A stretch of 6,263 nucleotides of DNA from Maricaulis sp. (GTDB lineage Bacteria > Pseudomonadota > Alphaproteobacteria > Caulobacterales > Maricaulaceae). Location of the stretch: assembly GCA_002694345.1 (NCBI GenBank), contig NZLV01000034.1:1-6263 (forward strand). Reading direction: 5' to 3'. Below the pieces are notes generated by a model that did no database searches, was not told the origin of the DNA, and saw only the letters and a list, made by a program, of their open reading frames with translations. This document shows, one piece after another, positions 5,926-6,263 of this stretch. The stretch's first letter is position 1, and the number at the start of each line of letters is the position of its first letter. Made by a program: the position numbers and the translations under genes.

Positions 5926-6263
5926 ATGACCGAGATCCGCCGCATCCAGGATGCTGATGTTGCCGGCAAGCGCGTGCTTGTCCGCGTCGATTTCAATGTG
6001 CCGATGAAGGATGGCGCGGTGACGGATGATACCCGTCTGCGCGCCGCCCTGCCGACCATCGAGTTCCTCACCGAGGCCGGGGCGAAAGTTGTCCTGCTGG
6101 CGCATTTCGGTCGCCCCAAGGGGCAGGTCGTGCCGGAGATGTCGCTGGAGCCGGTCTGCCAACCGCTGGCGGACCTGCTCGGTGAGGCGATCAGCTTCTG
6201 CACGGAAACCGTGGGTGAGCATGCCGCCTCGGCGGTCGCCGACATGGAAGACGGCGATGTCAT
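5926..6263 (+). CDS. pgk: Phosphoglycerate kinase, N-terminal part (3' truncated by window)
   Basis: The frame opens at ATG 5926 and runs off the window after 112 codons, so only the N-terminal (3-phosphoglycerate-binding) domain is present. Diagnostic blocks are VLVRVDFNVPMKDG (residues 17-30, including substrate-binding Arg-20, Asp-22 and Asn-24), DDTRLRAALPTI (Arg-37), and LLAHFGRPKG (57-66, with His-60 and Arg-63). The enzyme transfers phosphate between 1,3-bisphosphoglycerate and ADP, the step next to GAPDH, which matches its place 25 nt after gap. AGGA (5912-5915) about 10 nt upstream is a plausible ribosome site. Full-length bacterial enzymes have about 390-400 residues, so roughly 280 are missing here. 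No frameshift or stop is seen in the visible part. Confidence 0.96.
   Translation, partial: MTEIRRIQDADVAGKRVLVRVDFNVPMKDGAVTDDTRLRAALPTIEFLTEAGAKVVLLAHFGRPKGQVVPEMSLEPVCQPLADLLGEAISFCTETVGEHAASAVADMEDGDV

Noticed and set aside
4671..6263. A 530-codon open frame on the minus strand opposite gap and pgk
   Set aside because: It covers two well-identified genes on the other strand, has low-complexity His/Arg/Gly/Asp-rich composition, no domain and no start signal, as expected for an antisense shadow of GC-rich coding sequence.
1..6263. Search for mobile elements, CRISPR repeats, tRNA/rRNA, phage or toxin-antitoxin genes
   Set aside because: No terminal repeats, transposase motifs, regularly spaced repeats or structural RNA signatures were seen; apart from the first and last genes, which the window edges cut, the genes are intact, and all are housekeeping or pilus type.

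Overview
The window is GC-rich, with strong G/C bias at codon third positions. It reads as an ordinary chromosomal segment of an alphaproteobacterium. The TadE/TadG minor-pilin set, the alphaproteobacterial-style GAPDH, the gap-pgk order and an SqdB sulfolipid enzyme together suggest a stalked or marine relative of Caulobacter, such as the Maricaulis/Hyphomonas group. That placement is an inference from protein character, not from a marker gene.

Layout: (1) Positions 1-1599 hold the 3' end of a tad (Flp/tight-adherence pilus) module: the C-terminal part of a TadG-like protein, then two tightly packed TadE-like minor-pilin/pseudopilin genes. The second starts with GTG and overlaps the first by 11 nt. 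(2) After 50 nt comes argE (1650-2810, N-acetylornithine deacetylase, arginine biosynthesis). It is followed 17 nt later by a small cytosolic protein of probable SpoIIAA/STAS-like fold (2828-3217). (3) A perfect 11-bp hairpin with a T-run on each strand (3227-3257) separates these rightward genes from the leftward sqdB (3279-4487, UDP-sulfoquinovose synthase). (4) A 399-nt non-coding divergent region (4488-4886) holds the control regions of sqdB and gap and an AT-rich imperfect hairpin. (5) gap (4887-5900, type I GAPDH) is followed 25 nt later by pgk (5926 to the window end, truncated); together they form the central glycolysis/gluconeogenesis pair.

The genes form functionally separate blocks: surface pilus, arginine biosynthesis, sulfolipid head-group synthesis and central carbon metabolism. 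The clearest functional clue is sqdB, which implies sulfoquinovosyl diacylglycerol in the membrane. No mobile element, CRISPR array, tRNA, rRNA or integration scar is visible. I did not find a convincing undescribed system; the findings below are modest points worth checking.
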